Positions 46,082-55,045 of a stretch of DNA of 64,000 nt are shown here, in pieces (within the stretch, counting starts at the first letter, position 1; every line of letters starts with the position of its first letter). This DNA comes from Nitrosomonas sp. (lineage in GTDB: Bacteria > Pseudomonadota > Gammaproteobacteria > Burkholderiales > Nitrosomonadaceae): the NCBI RefSeq assembly GCF_019752095.1, contig NZ_JAIEMO010000010.1, positions 1 through 64,000 on the forward strand. The letters are read 5' to 3'. A program made the translations under genes and the position numbers. A model generated the notes under the pieces. The model saw only the letters and a list, made by a program, of their open reading frames with translations. It was not told the DNA's origin and made no database searches.

Positions 46082-46918
46082 ATGCGCATGCTACTGAATC
46101 TATTTTTTTTGCTGGCGGTTTCGTACCTTGCATTGGTTTTGTTGATCTATGTGGGTCAATCCCGTATGGTGTATTTTCCGGACAAGCAACTCAGCAATAC
46201 GCCGGAAATGTTTGGTCTGGATTATTCATCGGTGAGCATCGCCACTGCTGATGGTGAAACACTGCATGGATGGTGGGTGCCTGTTCCCGATGCCAAAGGC
46301 ACGGTATTGTTCTTTCACGGCAACGCCGGAAATATTTCCCATCGCATCAATTATCTGACCATGTTCAGCCGATTGGGTTATAACACCTTATTGTTTGACT
46401 ACCGAGGCTATGGCCAGAGCAGCGGAACACCGTCGGAATCCGGCACTTATCTGGATGCCGAAGCTGCTTGGCAGCATTTGACCGTGACGCAAAAGATTGC
46501 ATCTGAGCAAATTGTATTATTTGGCGAATCGCTCGGTGGCGCTGTAGCTTCCTGGCTGGCCGCCCGCGAAAAGCCCGGCCTGCTGGTGCTGGCTTCGACG
46601 TTTACTTCGGTTCCCGATCTGGCTGCACAAATATATCCGTTTCTGCCGGTACGCTGGATCAGCCGTTTTGATTACAACACGCTTGAATCATTACAATCAG
46701 TAACTTGCCCGGTTTTTATCGCGCACAGCCCGCAAGATGAAATCGTCCCGTTTCAGCATGGCCAGCGATTGTTTCAAGCGGCTTCCGAGCCGAAACATTT
46801 CTTAACTTTGGAAGGTGGTCACAATAACGGTTTCATATTTATGCAACCCACGTGGCAAAGAGCTCTGGGCGCGTTTATGGATCAACATCTGAACTCCCCA
46901 TTAAAATTTTCAAGGTAG
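46082..46918 (+). CDS. Alpha/beta hydrolase, membrane-anchored (YfhR/BEM46-like)
   Basis: The 278-residue protein has an N-terminal hydrophobic helix (about 4-24) and an alpha/beta-hydrolase domain. Active-site residues are visible: LFFHGNAGN (oxyanion region), the nucleophile elbow in LFGESLGGAVA, the acid in HSPQDEIVPF and the final His in EGGHNNG. This arrangement matches the BEM46/YfhR group, whose substrates are not known. The gene is 11 bp after the DUF2141 gene and 7 bp before cinA. Confidence 0.85.
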   Translation: MRMLLNLFFLLAVSYLALVLLIYVGQSRMVYFPDKQLSNTPEMFGLDYSSVSIATADGETLHGWWVPVPDAKGTVLFFHGNAGNISHRINYLTMFSRLGYNTLLFDYRGYGQSSGTPSESGTYLDAEAAWQHLTVTQKIASEQIVLFGESLGGAVASWLAAREKPGLLVLASTFTSVPDLAAQIYPFLPVRWISRFDYNTLESLQSVTCPVFIAHSPQDEIVPFQHGQRLFQAASEPKHFLTLEGGHNNGFIFMQPTWQRALGAFMDQHLNSPLKFSR

Positions 46919-46925
46919 CTTACCG

Positions 46926-47456
46926 ATGACCCGTGAATCACAAATTTTTGATGACGATCAAGCCATTTTCGATCTGGCACTGCGCGTTGGAGAAGCCCTT
47001 GAGCAGCGTGGATGGATGCTGGCAACAGCCGAATCCTGCACTGGCGGTTGGGTTGGTCAAGCAGTCACCGCCGTAGCAGGCAGTTCAGGCTGGTATGAAC
47101 GGGGATTTATCACGTACAGCAACCGATCCAAATGCGAAATGCTGAGCGTACAGCAAAGTACGCTAGATCAATTTGGTGCCGTATCGCCACAAACAGCGCA
47201 AGAAATGGCTATCGGCGCACTACACAGAAGTCATGCGCAAATCAGCGTGTCGATTACCGGCATTGCCGGACCCGACGGCGGAACAGCCACAAAACCGGTG
47301 GGAATGGTGTGTTTTGCGTGGGTCAGCAAAGATGGCCCGGTGCAGCAACAAACTCATCGTTTCAAGGGCGACCGTGAAACCATCAGGCATTTGGCGGTGA
47401 CTACTGCCTTGCAGGGCATATTACAATTATTGGAAAATACCATTGCTGTGGCGTGA
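46926..47456 (+). CDS. CinA-family nicotinamide-nucleotide amidohydrolase
   Basis: This 176-residue protein corresponds to the C-terminal CinA (PncC-type) domain, which deamidates NMN to NaMN in NAD recycling. Motifs are TAESCTGGWVGQAVTAVAGSS, GFITYSNRSKCEML and SITGIAGPDGGTATKPVGMV. The N-terminal competence/molybdopterin-like domain of full CinA is absent, as in PncC. Third gene of a likely operon with the DUF2141 and hydrolase genes; followed by a terminator hairpin. Confidence 0.9.
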   Translation: MTRESQIFDDDQAIFDLALRVGEALEQRGWMLATAESCTGGWVGQAVTAVAGSSGWYERGFITYSNRSKCEMLSVQQSTLDQFGAVSPQTAQEMAIGALHRSHAQISVSITGIAGPDGGTATKPVGMVCFAWVSKDGPVQQQTHRFKGDRETIRHLAVTTALQGILQLLENTIAVA

Positions 47457-47474
47457 TGCTTACCGACAAAAGCA

Positions 47475-47500
47475 TTAAGGGTACCCGAAGATACCCTTAA
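47475..47500. terminator. Bidirectional terminator between cinA-like and RTX genes
   Basis: TTAAGGGTA (47475-47483) pairs with TACCCTTAA (47492-47500) around an 8-nt loop. On the minus strand it is followed by TGCTTTT, so it mostly suits the leftward RTX gene, whose stop is 43 bp away. It may also serve cinA. Confidence 0.6.
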
Positions 47501-47542
47501 AACATTACCGCGAAAACAATCGGAAATACCTTCAATAAGATT

Positions 47543-49981
47543 TTAAATAATTACAAAATCGGCAGCTGTTAGCACAGGCGTTCCTGCCAATGTTGCAAAA
47601 GCCACTTGCGCACCGGCACCATTGCCGTCAGCATCGTAATAAAGATTTCCATTGGTAGTGTTATAAATCAGGAAATCATTACTATCCAAGGCTACTGCAC
47701 CTGGACCCGATACCAGCGTATTCGCGGGAATAGCGCCTGTTGCCGTAAACTTGGTAAAAATGGCATTTTCCAAGCGGATGGTATCATCAACCACGTTAAA
47801 ATCCGCAATCGTATCGACATTAGTAGTCGCATTCAGCGCGGTATTGAACACGATGAAATCAGAACCCGTGCCTGCGGAAATATTGTCGGAACCTGCCGCT
47901 CCATTCAGGATGTCATTCCCGGAACTACCGTTGATCGTGTTGTTTCCGCCATTGCCAGTAATCGTGTTGGCGAGTGTATTGCCAATTCCCGTGGTTGCGG
48001 TACCGGCCAAAAGCAGGTTCTCAACATTAACGCCCAGCGTATGATTTGGCAGATAACTGATCACCAGATCGGTACCGCCGCCGGCTGCCTCGGAATACGT
48101 ATCGCCTGCATTCTCGATGATGAAAGTATCGTTCCCGCCTCCTCCCACCATACTGTCATTGCCATTACCGCCATTGAATATGTCATTGCCGGCACCGCCT
48201 GTAAAAGTATCTCTGAACTGCGTACCTTGCAAAATATCATTCCCGGAAGTACCCGCGATTGCAATCGGTGCTGCAGGCGCAGCGCTCTCGTTATCAATAA
48301 TTGTCGCGCTGGCCGAGGCATTACCGATCGTTGCATTGACTGCGCCACTTAAGTTGAATGTAAAGTTCTCGAGCGCTTCCGCTGTGATATCGTCAACCAG
48401 GCCGACTCGGACAATTTTGGATACTTCACCGGGAGTAAAAACCAGGGTGCCGGTGGCATGCACATAATCTGTATTAAAACCAGCCGTACCTGTGGTGGTG
48501 CTGTAGTTTACTCGAGCACCGCCAACACTTGGTGCGGTCAAGGTAATCTGGAAATCAATAAATCCTTTATCTTCGGATGCAGCGATATTCGCAACATTGA
48601 TGACAGGTGAGGCCACAGCAGCCCTATCATTGCCGGCGATAATGACATGTCCACGCCCGTCTCCCACCGTCATGCCGACAGGGTTGTTTAATGTCACATC
48701 AAATAGCTCCGCATCTTCAACCGCATTATCGTTCAACAGCCCGAATGTAACCGTTTTAGCTGTTTCTCCTGGAGCAAACGCAACCGTGCCAATATGCAGA
48801 TTACGAAAATCTCCGCCATTATTTGCCGTCACATTCTGCCCTGCCACATTAACTTTTGTGCCATTAACACTTGGTTTGTCAAGAATGACGGTGACGGTTG
48901 CCGTTTGGTCGGTTTCGTCCACAACAGCGTCAGTAATTCTTGCCACCGGCACACCGGAGGTTGCATCGTTATCGATGATGGTCCCAAGAGCAGTAGGATC
49001 GGATATGGTTGCATTGGCGCTGGGCGAAGATAGATTAAGTTCAAAATTCTCGATCGCTTCAGCGATTGAACCATTCGACATCGTAACCCGCACCGTCTTA
49101 ACCATCTCTCCCGCAGCAAAATTCAGCGTACCCGATGTAAACACAAAATCCTGGTTACCGCCATAAGTGGCCGTATTCAGGTCGGTACGGTAGTTGACGG
49201 TTACAGAATTGATATTCGGCGCATCCAGACGCACGATAAAGTCCGCATAGGCCTGCGATTCATCGACAAATATATCGTCGACAGAAATTCTCGAATTGCT
49301 CACCGCAGCTGCATCGTTCTCAAAAATAATTGCAGTGCCAATATTATCTAGCGTGGTGGCGTTAGTAAGCGCAGACAACACCAGATTGAACGATTCAGAA
49401 GCCTCAAATGCTGTGTTATTCACCAACGAAACCTTGACCGTTTTGGCGGTCTCACCCGGCGCAAACTTAAGCGAACCATTCGTGGCGACAAAGTCCGAAC
49501 CCGCCAGGGCCGTGCCATTTTGTGTTGCATAATTCATCGAAACCACGCTGGTCGATGGTCGGTCAAGCACGATGACAAACGTGGCTTCCTTGGTCGCTTC
49601 GTCTACGGTAAAGTCATTGATAGAAACAACCGGCGTGCCCGATGGCGCATCGTTATCGATGATGGTTCCAAGCGCAGACGCGTCAGCAATGGTTGCATTG
49701 GCACTGGGCGAAGATAAATTAAGTTCAAAATTCTCGATCGCTTCAGCGATTGCATCGTTGGTGATAGAGACACTAACCGTCTTAGATACTTCACCGGGAT
49801 TAAAGGTTAAGGTTCCCGAGGTAAATACAAAATCCTGGTTACCGCCGTAAGTGGCGGTATTCAGGTCTGTTCGGTAATTGACGGTTACTGGGTTAGCATC
49901 AGCAACATCCAGCCACACAGTAAAATTTGCAGTTGCATTGGTTTCATCGACAAAAACATCATCGACTCGAATAGTTGTCAT
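47543..49981 (-). CDS. Calx-beta repeat protein with RTX nonapeptides, type I secreted
   Basis: The 812-residue protein has about five Calx-beta domains of about 110 residues (roughly 1-112, 117-225, 230-342, 346-455, 459-570), each with FxxGxxxKTV and xNFxLNLSS-like motifs, followed by RTX calcium-binding repeats (about 580-640; GTSGNDILQG, GGAGNDIFNGGNGND). The C-terminus (ILTAADFVII-like) resembles the uncleaved secretion signal of type I secretion substrates. No signal peptide is present. A good ribosome site (AAGGAT) precedes the ATG. It is probably a surface or extracellular adhesin. No ABC transporter, membrane-fusion protein or TolC gene is close by. Modules 1 and 3 are near-identical at DNA level. 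Confidence 0.85.
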   Translation of the reverse strand: MTTIRVDDVFVDETNATANFTVWLDVADANPVTVNYRTDLNTATYGGNQDFVFTSGTLTFNPGEVSKTVSVSITNDAIAEAIENFELNLSSPSANATIADASALGTIIDNDAPSGTPVVSINDFTVDEATKEATFVIVLDRPSTSVVSMNYATQNGTALAGSDFVATNGSLKFAPGETAKTVKVSLVNNTAFEASESFNLVLSALTNATTLDNIGTAIIFENDAAAVSNSRISVDDIFVDESQAYADFIVRLDAPNINSVTVNYRTDLNTATYGGNQDFVFTSGTLNFAAGEMVKTVRVTMSNGSIAEAIENFELNLSSPSANATISDPTALGTIIDNDATSGVPVARITDAVVDETDQTATVTVILDKPSVNGTKVNVAGQNVTANNGGDFRNLHIGTVAFAPGETAKTVTFGLLNDNAVEDAELFDVTLNNPVGMTVGDGRGHVIIAGNDRAAVASPVINVANIAASEDKGFIDFQITLTAPSVGGARVNYSTTTGTAGFNTDYVHATGTLVFTPGEVSKIVRVGLVDDITAEALENFTFNLSGAVNATIGNASASATIIDNESAAPAAPIAIAGTSGNDILQGTQFRDTFTGGAGNDIFNGGNGNDSMVGGGGNDTFIIENAGDTYSEAAGGGTDLVISYLPNHTLGVNVENLLLAGTATTGIGNTLANTITGNGGNNTINGSSGNDILNGAAGSDNISAGTGSDFIVFNTALNATTNVDTIADFNVVDDTIRLENAIFTKFTATGAIPANTLVSGPGAVALDSNDFLIYNTTNGNLYYDADGNGAGAQVAFATLAGTPVLTAADFVII
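49017..49203. repeat. Near-identical Calx-beta DNA module, copy in module 3
   Basis: This DNA matches 49698-49889 with only scattered mismatches. It covers the stretch encoding VNYRTDLNTATYGGNQDFVF and AEAIENFELNLSSPSANATI. This points to a recent internal duplication or gene conversion within the RTX gene. Confidence 0.75.
49698..49889. repeat. Near-identical Calx-beta DNA module, copy in module 1
   Basis: Partner of the repeat at 49017-49203. The pair can recombine and change the number of Calx-beta units, which is typical for surface adhesins. Confidence 0.75.
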
Positions 49982-50451
49982 TTTTATTATCCTTAGAAGA
50001 TTTATCAGAGTACTACTCTCAAATCGCTTTTATTAATATTTGGCAACAGCTTGAACTCTGGCTAATTCAAGCCGGAACAGCTATAACTGTTCGCTCTATA
50101 TGCAAGAGAGCAAGGCGAATCATAGCACTGAATTCATTCAAAATTACAACTTTTGTGACAGCTCTTTTTCAGATTTTTAGTCATGATTTTATGGATAAAT
50201 TTGCTTATCTCAGCTTCCTAAAAAAGACTAATTTAGGCAGTCATTAGGCAACATTGAATTAAGCTTATTTCCACACGAGCCTGGATCATAATGACGTTAT
50301 CAATGCATTGGAAAGATTAAAAAATTGATGAACTGAAACTCGTCGAATTAGGATTTTTGGAAAATCGAGGATTGCTCGGATGCTTTTGTTCCAGGTAATA
50401 AAAAGCCCGGAAACACAAAAGTTACCGGGCTTTTCATCTTATGAGTCGTTG
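49982..50451. other. 470-bp intergenic region between RTX gene and mtkB
   Basis: The region contains the mtkB terminator (50401-50434) and, nearer the RTX gene, a dyad GCTTGAA (50049-50055)/TTCAAGC (50066-50072), followed by a smaller AACAG/CTGTT dyad near 50076-50091. These could be a regulatory site for the RTX gene. No gene is evident. Confidence 0.5.
50401..50434 (-). terminator. Intrinsic terminator of mtkB
   Basis: AAAAGCCCGG (50401-50410) pairs with CCGGGCTTTT (50425-50434): a 10-bp stem with 14-nt loop. On the minus strand it ends in a T-run, 17 bp after the mtkB stop. A strong rho-independent terminator. Confidence 0.85.
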
Positions 50452-51339
50452 TTACAGTTTTGCCAATACTTCCGCCACCGTTTGCCCCATCAGCGATGGT
50501 GTCGGACAGATGGTGACACCGAGTTCTTTCAGCATTGCGACTTTCTCGGCCGCACTTTCTCCGGCTGAGGAGATGATAGCGCCGGCGTGTCCCATGCGCC
50601 GTCCTTCCGGTGCGGTTAAGCCAGCAATGTAAGCCACCAATGGCTTGGTCATATTTTCCTTGGCGAACTTACCCGCTTCGACTTCCTGCGGCCCCCCGAT
50701 CTCGCCGATCATCAGCGCAACTTTGGTTTCTGGATCTTGTTCCAGCCGTTCCAGAATATCGCGGTGCGAGCTGCCGGGAATCGGATCGCCGCCGATGCCG
50801 ACCGAGGTTGAAATACCGATGCCGAGTAAGCGCATCTGGTCGGCGGCTTCATAACCCAAGGTACCGGAGCGGCCAACCACGCCGACATTGCCGCGAATAT
50901 AAATATGGCCCGGCATGATGCCAAGCATAGCGCGGCCTGGACTGATGGTGCCGGCGCAATTCGGGCCGGTCATTAACATGCGGTCTGCTTTCGGGAAACG
51001 GCGCAGGAAATTCTTGACCGTCATCATGTCTTGCGTGGGGATACCGTCGGTAATCGAGACACAGTATTTGATACCAGCATCGGCGGCTTCCATGATCGAA
51101 TCTGCGGCGAAAGCCGGCGGCACGAAGACGATACTGGCTTCCGCGCCGACTTGCTCGACTGCTTCCTTAACCGTGTTAAATACCGGCAATCCCAGATGCT
51201 TTTGTCCGCCTTTACCGGGCGTGACACCGCCGACTACATTGGAACCGTAGTCAATCATTTCCTGCGCGTGAAAGGTACCGATTCTTCCGGTAAACCCTTG
51301 CACAATAATTTTTGTTTTTTCGTTGATTAATATGGCCAC
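50452..51339 (-). CDS. mtkB: Malate-CoA ligase alpha subunit (MtkB; SucD-like)
   Basis: The alpha subunit binds CoA and carries the phospho-histidine of succinyl-CoA-synthetase-type ligases. Landmarks are VQGFTGRIGTFHAQEMIDYG with VVGGVTPGKGG at the N-terminus, the GPNCAGTISPG site, MPGHIYI, and the active-site histidine in GRRMGHAGAI. The sequence resembles MtkB of methylotrophs as I remember it more than housekeeping SucD, and the neighbour mcl supports malate as substrate. The start is GTG at 51339, after TAGGAG. The gap to mtkA is 9 bp, so both are one transcript. Confidence 0.78.
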   Translation of the reverse strand: MAILINEKTKIIVQGFTGRIGTFHAQEMIDYGSNVVGGVTPGKGGQKHLGLPVFNTVKEAVEQVGAEASIVFVPPAFAADSIMEAADAGIKYCVSITDGIPTQDMMTVKNFLRRFPKADRMLMTGPNCAGTISPGRAMLGIMPGHIYIRGNVGVVGRSGTLGYEAADQMRLLGIGISTSVGIGGDPIPGSSHRDILERLEQDPETKVALMIGEIGGPQEVEAGKFAKENMTKPLVAYIAGLTAPEGRRMGHAGAIISSAGESAAEKVAMLKELGVTICPTPSLMGQTVAEVLAKL

Positions 51340-51348
51340 TTTGTACTC

Positions 51349-52530
51349 CTAGGCTTTTTGTGCGACGACTTCGTTGCGGGCGCGAACCACTTTTTCTGCG
51401 GCTTCCGCTAACGTATCGGCTGTGATGATCGGCAAGCCGCTATTCTTGATGATGCTACGGCCTTCTTCGACATTGGTTCCCGATAGGCGAACCACCAACG
51501 GGATTTTCATATCGATGTTCTTGACCGCTTGCACCACGCCTTCCGCAATCCAGTCACAGCGGTTGATACCGGCGAAAATATTCACCAGCATTGCTTTAAC
51601 GTTGGCATCGGCAAGCACCAAACGGAATGCTTTTTCAGTACGCTCGGCGGATGCACCGCCACCGACGTCGAGAAAATTGGCAGGCTCGCCGCCCGCCAGC
51701 TTGATCATATCCATCGTCGCCATAGCCAGGCCTGCACCATTAATCATGCAACCGATGTCGCCATCCAGTCCGACATAACTCAAACCAGCTTCGGCGGCTG
51801 CGACTTCGCGATTATCAACTTGCGTATTGTCACGCAGTTCAGCGATCTTATGACGGCGGAACAATGCATTTTCGTCAAATACCATTTTAGCGTCGAGTGC
51901 CACAATTTCGTTATTGGCGGTTATGGCCAGCGGGTTGATCTCCAGGGTATTGGCGTCGAGATCCCGCAACGCACGATAACAGCCTTTGATGGTTTTTACC
52001 GCATGATTCAGTTGCGCCGGATCGATACCTAAACCAAACGCCATTTTTCGCACTTGAAAATCCTGCAACCCGACGGCGGGCTCAATATAAATCTTGATGA
52101 TCGCATCCGGATTGGTCTCTGCCAGTTTCTCGATCTCCATTCCGCCTTCGGCAGCACCGATCATGATAATGCGCTCACTAGCGCGATCGACCATGAAGGA
52201 TAGATACATCTCCTTGCTAATACTGGTTCCGGCTTCAACATAGATCCTGGAGCAAATTTTTCCAGTAGGTCCGGTTTGGTGTGTCACCAATTTTTTGCCG
52301 ATTAATTCCTCGGCGGCTTGTTCGACTTCCGCATGCGTTCTGCACACCTTAATGCCGCCCGCCTTGCCGCGCGCACCCGAATGAATTTGCGCCTTGACGA
52401 CCCATACATCGCCCTCTATTTCTCTGGCACGTTGCACTGCTTCGACAACGCTGTAGGCGAGACCACCTTCAGCGATCTTGACGCCGTACTGCGCCAGGAT
52501 TTCTTTTGCTTGATATTCGTGTATGTTCAA
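51349..52530 (-). CDS. mtkA: Malate-CoA ligase beta subunit (MtkA; SucC-like)
   Basis: This 393-residue ATP-grasp subunit forms malyl-CoA (or succinyl-CoA) with ATP. The conserved MNIHEYQAKEIL start, VKAQIHSGARGKAGG nucleotide loop, ALRDLDANTLEINPL metal-binding region and FLDVGGGA with VNIFAGINRCDWIAEG are visible. The start codon is TTG at 52530, which exactly restores the conserved N-terminus and has GTGGGG upstream. The ICRSRIYVEA and GGMEIEKLA regions agree with methylotroph MtkA. Housekeeping SucC is the alternative. It sits 95 bp after the mcl gene, behind a terminator, so it probably has its own promoter in this short gap. Confidence 0.78.
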   Translation of the reverse strand: MNIHEYQAKEILAQYGVKIAEGGLAYSVVEAVQRAREIEGDVWVVKAQIHSGARGKAGGIKVCRTHAEVEQAAEELIGKKLVTHQTGPTGKICSRIYVEAGTSISKEMYLSFMVDRASERIIMIGAAEGGMEIEKLAETNPDAIIKIYIEPAVGLQDFQVRKMAFGLGIDPAQLNHAVKTIKGCYRALRDLDANTLEINPLAITANNEIVALDAKMVFDENALFRRHKIAELRDNTQVDNREVAAAEAGLSYVGLDGDIGCMINGAGLAMATMDMIKLAGGEPANFLDVGGGASAERTEKAFRLVLADANVKAMLVNIFAGINRCDWIAEGVVQAVKNIDMKIPLVVRLSGTNVEEGRSIIKNSGLPIITADTLAEAAEKVVRARNEVVAQKA

Positions 52531-52597
52531 TTCAATTTCCCCACAATCGCAATAACTGCGTTAACTCAATAAGCTCAATTCATTGCATCACAAAAAC

Positions 52598-52620
52598 AAA
52601 AGCCGCAGATTGCGGCTTTT
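52598..52620. terminator. Intrinsic terminator between mcl and mtkA
   Basis: AAAAGCCGCA (52598-52607) pairs perfectly with TGCGGCTTTT (52611-52620) with a 3-nt loop. It stands 5 bp after the mcl stop (leftward). Both flanks are A/T-rich, so it can work in both directions. Readthrough would be needed for mcl-mtkAB cotranscription. Confidence 0.85.
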
Positions 52621-52625
52621 AATCA

Positions 52626-53576
52626 TCAACCATTTTTGGCGGCAATCGCATCGGCGACTTTCACCACATTATTGGCCATTCTTTCCGAAGCTGCATCTAT
52701 TAAACGGCCATCCAATGCTGCAGCGCCCTTACCTTGGGCGGCAGCTTCCTTGAGCGCAGCCAAAATGCGTTTGGCTTTTTCAATCTCTCTTTCAGGCGGC
52801 GTGAATACATCGTTTGCAAACTCAATCTGCGTCGGATGAATGGCCCATTTACCTTCGCAACCCAGTGCAGCTGCGCGTTTCGCCGCAAGCACGTAACCAT
52901 CCGGATCTTTAATGTCGCCAAATGGGCCATCGATAGGGCGCAAGCCATAGGCACGGCAAGCCACAATCATCCGACTGATGGCGAAATGCCACTGGTCGCC
53001 GGGGTAATCCGGGTTCAAACCGCCGATGTTGGTGGTTCTGGCACGATTGCTGGCGGCGTAATCAGCCACGCCGAAATGCAAGGCTTCCAATCGCCCTACT
53101 GTACCGTGACGCGCTATATCCTCCACATTGGCCATGCCCAGTGCGGTTTCAATCAATGCTTCCAGACCGATGCGGTTGGTCAGGCCTTGTTGCTTTTCAA
53201 GCTGTGTCACCATGGCTTCCACCATGTAGACATCCGCATAAACACCTGCTTTCGGGATCAACAGCGTATCAATCTTGCTTCCGGCCTGCTCAACCAAATC
53301 AACTACATCACGCACCATGTATTGCGTATCAAGACCGTTGATACGCACTGAAACTGTGATGCCATGACCTTTCCAATCCAAATCGTTAAGCGCCTGAATA
53401 ACATTCTTACGCGCTTGGACTTTGTCATCGGGAGCGACTGCATCCTCCAAATCGAGAAAAACAAAGTCTACACCGCTATTCAATGCCTTCTCAAACATCC
53501 CTGGGTTGGAGCCCGGTACGGCCAATTCACAGCGTTGTACTCGCTGTACGGTGGTTTCATAAAGCGTGTGACTCAT
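52626..53576 (-). CDS. mcl: Malyl-CoA lyase (HpcH/HpaI-CitE family)
   Basis: The enzyme splits malyl-CoA to acetyl-CoA and glyoxylate, or condenses them. The 316-residue protein shows the family motifs: RCELAVPGSNP near 16, DFVFLDLEDAVAPDDKVQAR (metal-binding Asp/Glu), RINGLDTQYMVRDVVDL, IEALIETALGMANVE-like (LEALIETALGMANVE), LHFGVADYAASNRART and GKWAIHPTQIEFANDVFTP. It matches methylotroph malyl-CoA lyases better than citrate lyase beta. A strong site (GGAGGA) precedes the ATG. It is followed by the two malate-CoA ligase subunits in the same direction; this is the serine-cycle gene set in methylotrophs. Confidence 0.85.
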   Translation of the reverse strand: MSHTLYETTVQRVQRCELAVPGSNPGMFEKALNSGVDFVFLDLEDAVAPDDKVQARKNVIQALNDLDWKGHGITVSVRINGLDTQYMVRDVVDLVEQAGSKIDTLLIPKAGVYADVYMVEAMVTQLEKQQGLTNRIGLEALIETALGMANVEDIARHGTVGRLEALHFGVADYAASNRARTTNIGGLNPDYPGDQWHFAISRMIVACRAYGLRPIDGPFGDIKDPDGYVLAAKRAAALGCEGKWAIHPTQIEFANDVFTPPEREIEKAKRILAALKEAAAQGKGAAALDGRLIDAASERMANNVVKVADAIAAKNG

Positions 53577-54010
53577 TTTTCCTCCAGAATTAATAAATTT
53601 TTAAGTAATCAATAGGGCTAACAACGAACATGCCGGATGAATTATGGTTTATTGCGCACCATTTCACCTGATCTGCCCTCAAAAGTAGGCATGGAATTAA
53701 AGCATTCTGTGATTCGTGGATTAGCAACGCAGGTAATCTTGATGAGGTGAACGGTTAGAATAAATGGTTTTGGTTTCTTATTTTAAAGGCTAATTATTCA
53801 GCGAATTATATCTTCTCTATGAGAATTTATCTACTGACAGCCTTTCCCCATGTGAAATGCATCTGTGCAAAAGGATTCTGAATCGGGCATTATGCGAGCT
53901 CAATTGATCGATAGGGATGCAGCAAAAGCTACCGGTCATTAAGAGTCACAATGCTAAAATAACCCAGTGATAATCTATCCATAAAACCATAACTACCCTG
54001 ATTCTTTCTC
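53577..54010. other. 434-bp intergenic region between mcl and tsaD
   Basis: This divergent region should hold promoters for mcl and tsaD. I see no gene, no clear repeat and no convincing consensus promoter. Confidence 0.5.
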
Positions 54011-55045
54011 ATGCTTGTTTTAGGAATTGAAACTTCTTGCGACGAAACCGGAATCGCACTTTTTGACACAGAGCGCGGTCTGCTGAATCACGCATTGTAT
54101 TCTCAAATAGAAATGCATAGCGAATATGGCGGCGTGGTGCCTGAGCTGGCATCGCGCGATCATATCCGACGCGTGTTGCCCTTGATTAAACAAACATTAG
54201 CCGCTGCGAAATGTGACTTGCACCAAATCAATGCCATAGCGTATACACAGGGCCCCGGTTTGGCCGGTGCGCTTCTAGTCGGTGCTAGTATTGGCGCAGC
54301 AATGAGTTTTGCGTTGAAAATTCCTGCGCTGGGTATTCATCATCTGGAAGGACACTTACTGTCTCCGTTATTATCCACGCCGGCACCAAGCTTTCCATTC
54401 ATTGCTTTGCTGGTATCTGGAGGGCATACGCAATTGATGCAAGTGGATGCAGTTGGTCACTATAGGCTGCTGGGCGAGACTGTAGACGATGCTGCCGGTG
54501 AAGCATTTGATAAAACGGCTAAATTACTGGGATTGGGTTATCCGGGTGGCGCGGCTTTATCTAAACTCGCGCGGCGAGGCCGCCCGGGACAATTTAAACT
54601 GCCGCGGCCAATGCTGAATAGTGGGGACCTCAATTTTAGTTTCAGCGGGCTAAAGACTGCAGTACTTACTTTAGTCAACAAACAGGAAAGTATCGACCAA
54701 ATCCGTGCGGATATTGCTTTGGCATTTCAAGATGCGGTGGTGGAAGTATTGACGGAAAAATCGCTGACGGCCTTATCACGATCAGGACTGACGCAACTGG
54801 TGGTAGCCGGGGGTGTCGGCGCCAACGAGCAGTTACGCGAAAATCTCGACCACAAAGCGGCCTTGAAAGGCGCGGTGGTTTTTTATCCGGAACTTGAATT
54901 TTGTACCGACAATGGCGCCATGATTGCATTTGCCGGTGCGATGCGACTCCAGGCCATGCCGGAAAAGAATTGGCAACCAGCAAGCAGCTTCACCGTCAAG
55001 GCACGCTGGGACCTGGAAATGCTTGAACTACCGGAAGCTGATTAA
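54011..55045 (+). CDS. tsaD: tRNA threonylcarbamoyladenosine synthase subunit TsaD
   Basis: TsaD (Gcp/YgjD) transfers threonylcarbamoyl to A37 of ANN-decoding tRNAs, together with TsaB, TsaE and TsaC. The 344-residue protein is full length. It shows the ATPase fold start [17 protein letters not shown], the metal-binding histidines in [42 protein letters not shown] and YPGG, and the [10 protein letters not shown] and [10 protein letters not shown] motifs. The gene ends overlapping the convergent plsY by 4 bp. Confidence 0.97.
   Translation: MLVLGIETSCDETGIALFDTERGLLNHALYSQIEMHSEYGGVVPELASRDHIRRVLPLIKQTLAAAKCDLHQINAIAYTQGPGLAGALLVGASIGAAMSFALKIPALGIHHLEGHLLSPLLSTPAPSFPFIALLVSGGHTQLMQVDAVGHYRLLGETVDDAAGEAFDKTAKLLGLGYPGGAALSKLARRGRPGQFKLPRPMLNSGDLNFSFSGLKTAVLTLVNKQESIDQIRADIALAFQDAVVEVLTEKSLTALSRSGLTQLVVAGGVGANEQLRENLDHKAALKGAVVFYPELEFCTDNGAMIAFAGAMRLQAMPEKNWQPASSFTVKARWDLEMLELPEAD

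Noticed and set aside
47606-49850. Several long frames antisense to the Calx-beta/RTX gene (up to 248 codons)
   Set aside because: The opposite strand has clear domain motifs; repetitive Gly/Asn codons create long antisense frames.
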